Shown here piece after piece: positions 13,823-14,683 of a DNA stretch of 14,683 bases. Source of the DNA: UBA5336 sp038522375 (GTDB lineage: Bacteria > Pseudomonadota > Alphaproteobacteria > Caulobacterales > Hyphomonadaceae); the NCBI GenBank assembly GCA_038522375.1, contig JBCBKE010000073.1:1-14683 (forward strand). Direction: 5' to 3'. A program made the translations under genes and the position numbers. Each line of letters starts with the position of its first letter. Within the stretch, counting starts at the first letter, position 1. The notes under the pieces are model-generated. The model did not search any database and was not told where the DNA came from. It saw only the letters and a program-made list of their open reading frames with translations.

Positions 13823-14170
13823 ATGACCTATGTGTTGATCCATAATCCCGGCTGCGGATCGTCGAAGAAGGGTCTTGAACTGCTCCAGTCCAAGGGGATC
13901 GATCCTGAAATTCGCAAATACGCATCAAAGGCTGGTCAACTGAATGAGGACGAGTTGCGCGATATTGCCAGGAAAATGGGCGGTGTGAGTCCCCGCGCGT
14001 TCATGCGCGAGAAGGACGCCGAGAAAGCCGGCATTGCCGCCGATGCCAGCGACGACGAAATCTTCGCCGCCATGGCAGAGAACGCAAAAATCATCCAGCG
14101 ACCAATCGGCATCAATGGCGACAAGGCAGTTCTGGGCCGGCCCAACGACAAGCTTCTGGATATCGTTTAG
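13823..14170 (+). CDS. ArsC-family arsenate reductase-like protein (thioredoxin fold)
   Basis: A 115-residue protein of the glutaredoxin-linked ArsC/Spx family. Cys11 in HNPGCGSSKKG fits the arsenate-reductase nucleophile, and Arg62, Arg93 (QRPI) and Arg106 (LGRP) match the three anion-binding arginines of E. coli ArsC (60, 94, 107). The second cysteine of the Spx/YffB C-x-x-C motif is Ser14, which also favours ArsC type. It is shorter than the 141-residue plasmid enzyme and resembles the small chromosomal YfgD-like forms, whose true substrate is often unproven. No arsR, arsB or acr3 gene is nearby. It follows the TPR lipoprotein by 81 bases, and its ribosome site lies in a hairpin. The arsC symbol is withheld because the function is not certain. 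Confidence 0.87.
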   Translation: MTYVLIHNPGCGSSKKGLELLQSKGIDPEIRKYASKAGQLNEDELRDIARKMGGVSPRAFMREKDAEKAGIAADASDDEIFAAMAENAKIIQRPIGINGDKAVLGRPNDKLLDIV

Positions 14171-14196
14171 GCCGGCTGCTGTCGGTCGGCGTCTGA

Positions 14197-14683
14197 TCAG
14201 AACGCCTTCTGCCACCCAAGTGTCAGGGTAAGATCGGTTTCCAACTGGGGACCGTTCAGGTCCCGATAGAGCGGCACTCCCACCTCTGCTGCCAGCCGAT
14301 GGCCCTTGAGGAGCCCCGACTGGCCAGCCCAATTGATGCCGGCGAGAATTTCAGCGGTTTCACCGCCGTAATTCTCCGGGTCTGCGGTCTGGACCGGCGC
14401 CATGATCTGGGGATCAAAGCCATTGATCTGCCCGGTGGTGGTGGCCTTCAGGCGGCCAGACATCGAGACCGAAGGGTTGAATTCATAAGCCGCCCAGGCC
14501 GTTGCCTCGAGACTGTCGCCGAGGGTGTAGCCCTCATCGTTCTCGCCTGTTCGGATCACGGCCGCCCCCTGTCCGCCGATGCTCCAGTTTCCCAAACGGG
14601 TCCTTGCCGTGATCGCCGGTTTGATATCGATGGTTCCGGAGCCAAGTTGCATCGCATATGGCAACCTCAGGGTTGGGGTCGTG
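14197..14683 (-). CDS. outer-membrane beta-barrel protein, transporter-like (C-terminal part)
   Basis: The frame is open to the window edge, so the N-terminal part and start lie outside; the first ATG inside is not a real start, since the frame continues upstream as T-P-T-L-R-L-P-Y-A. About 160 residues are visible. They show alternating beta-strand patterns, MQLGSGTIDIKP near the beginning, R-T-G-E-N-D-E-G-Y-T-L-G-D, a conserved-looking GHRLAAEVGVPLYRDLNGPQLETD and a final GWQKAF ending in Phe, the usual C-terminal signal for outer-membrane assembly. It recalls barrel proteins annotated only as 'transporter' (the Phenol_MetA_deg-like group), sometimes found near copper genes. The cargo is unknown. 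It is convergent with the ArsC-like gene, 26 bases apart, with no clear terminator between. Confidence 0.7.
   Translation of the reverse strand, partial: TTPTLRLPYAMQLGSGTIDIKPAITARTRLGNWSIGGQGAAVIRTGENDEGYTLGDSLEATAWAAYEFNPSVSMSGRLKATTTGQINGFDPQIMAPVQTADPENYGGETAEILAGINWAGQSGLLKGHRLAAEVGVPLYRDLNGPQLETDLTLTLGWQKAF

Overview
The window looks like ordinary chromosome of a high-GC (roughly 60% or more) alphaproteobacterium. The clues are gene content and gene order: an Mla/Lin-type lipid ABC operon with a STAS-permease fusion, a membrane-anchored cytochrome c divergent from kdsB-pheA, a leucyl aminopeptidase followed by an NlpC/P60 protein, and an intergenic repeat that resembles the mosaic palindromic repeats of Rhizobiales and relatives. 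The genus cannot be fixed from sequence alone. KDO synthesis (kdsB), several lipoproteins and an outer-membrane barrel show a Gram-negative envelope. No tRNA, rRNA, CRISPR array, transposase or phage gene was seen.

Layout from left to right. 1-1568 (+): the 3' end of a UDP-glucuronate decarboxylase gene, then a GT4-like glycosyltransferase, which is the end of a surface-polysaccharide cluster. 1569-1850: a structured non-coding region with four inverted repeats and a 20-codon reading frame. 1851-2636 (+): a short-chain dehydrogenase. 2636-2855: an inverted pair of repeat modules rich in hairpins. 6407-2890 (-): a four-gene operon in the order permease (STAS-MlaE), ATPase (MlaF), MCE protein (MlaD), lipoprotein, with ATGA overlaps; this is the gene order of lipid-trafficking LinKLMN/Mla systems. 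6457-7467 (+): a dipeptide epimerase of murein-peptide recycling, whose 3' end overlaps convergent pheA. 9047-7453 (-): kdsB-pheA, coupled by TGATG. 9199-9990 (+): membrane-anchored cytochrome c with an unusual acidic tail; its terminator lies inside the neighbouring nlpC gene. 12749-9996 (-): leucyl aminopeptidase, MarR-type regulator, NlpC/P60 protein. 12884-14170 (+): a TadD-like TPR lipoprotein and an ArsC-family reductase whose Shine-Dalgarno is buried in a hairpin. 14683-14197 (-): the C-terminal part of an outer-membrane beta-barrel protein.

Many products act on the envelope: polysaccharide sugars and transfer, KDO for LPS, lipid transport between membranes, murein-peptide recycling and cell-wall hydrolysis. 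They form separate transcription units, and nothing shows one combined system. No wholly new protein system was found. The most interesting signals are in non-coding RNA-level structure: the possible leader-peptide attenuator before the short-chain dehydrogenase, the sequestered arsC ribosome binding site, and the terminator embedded in a coding sequence. All these structures were found by eye, without folding or database searches.
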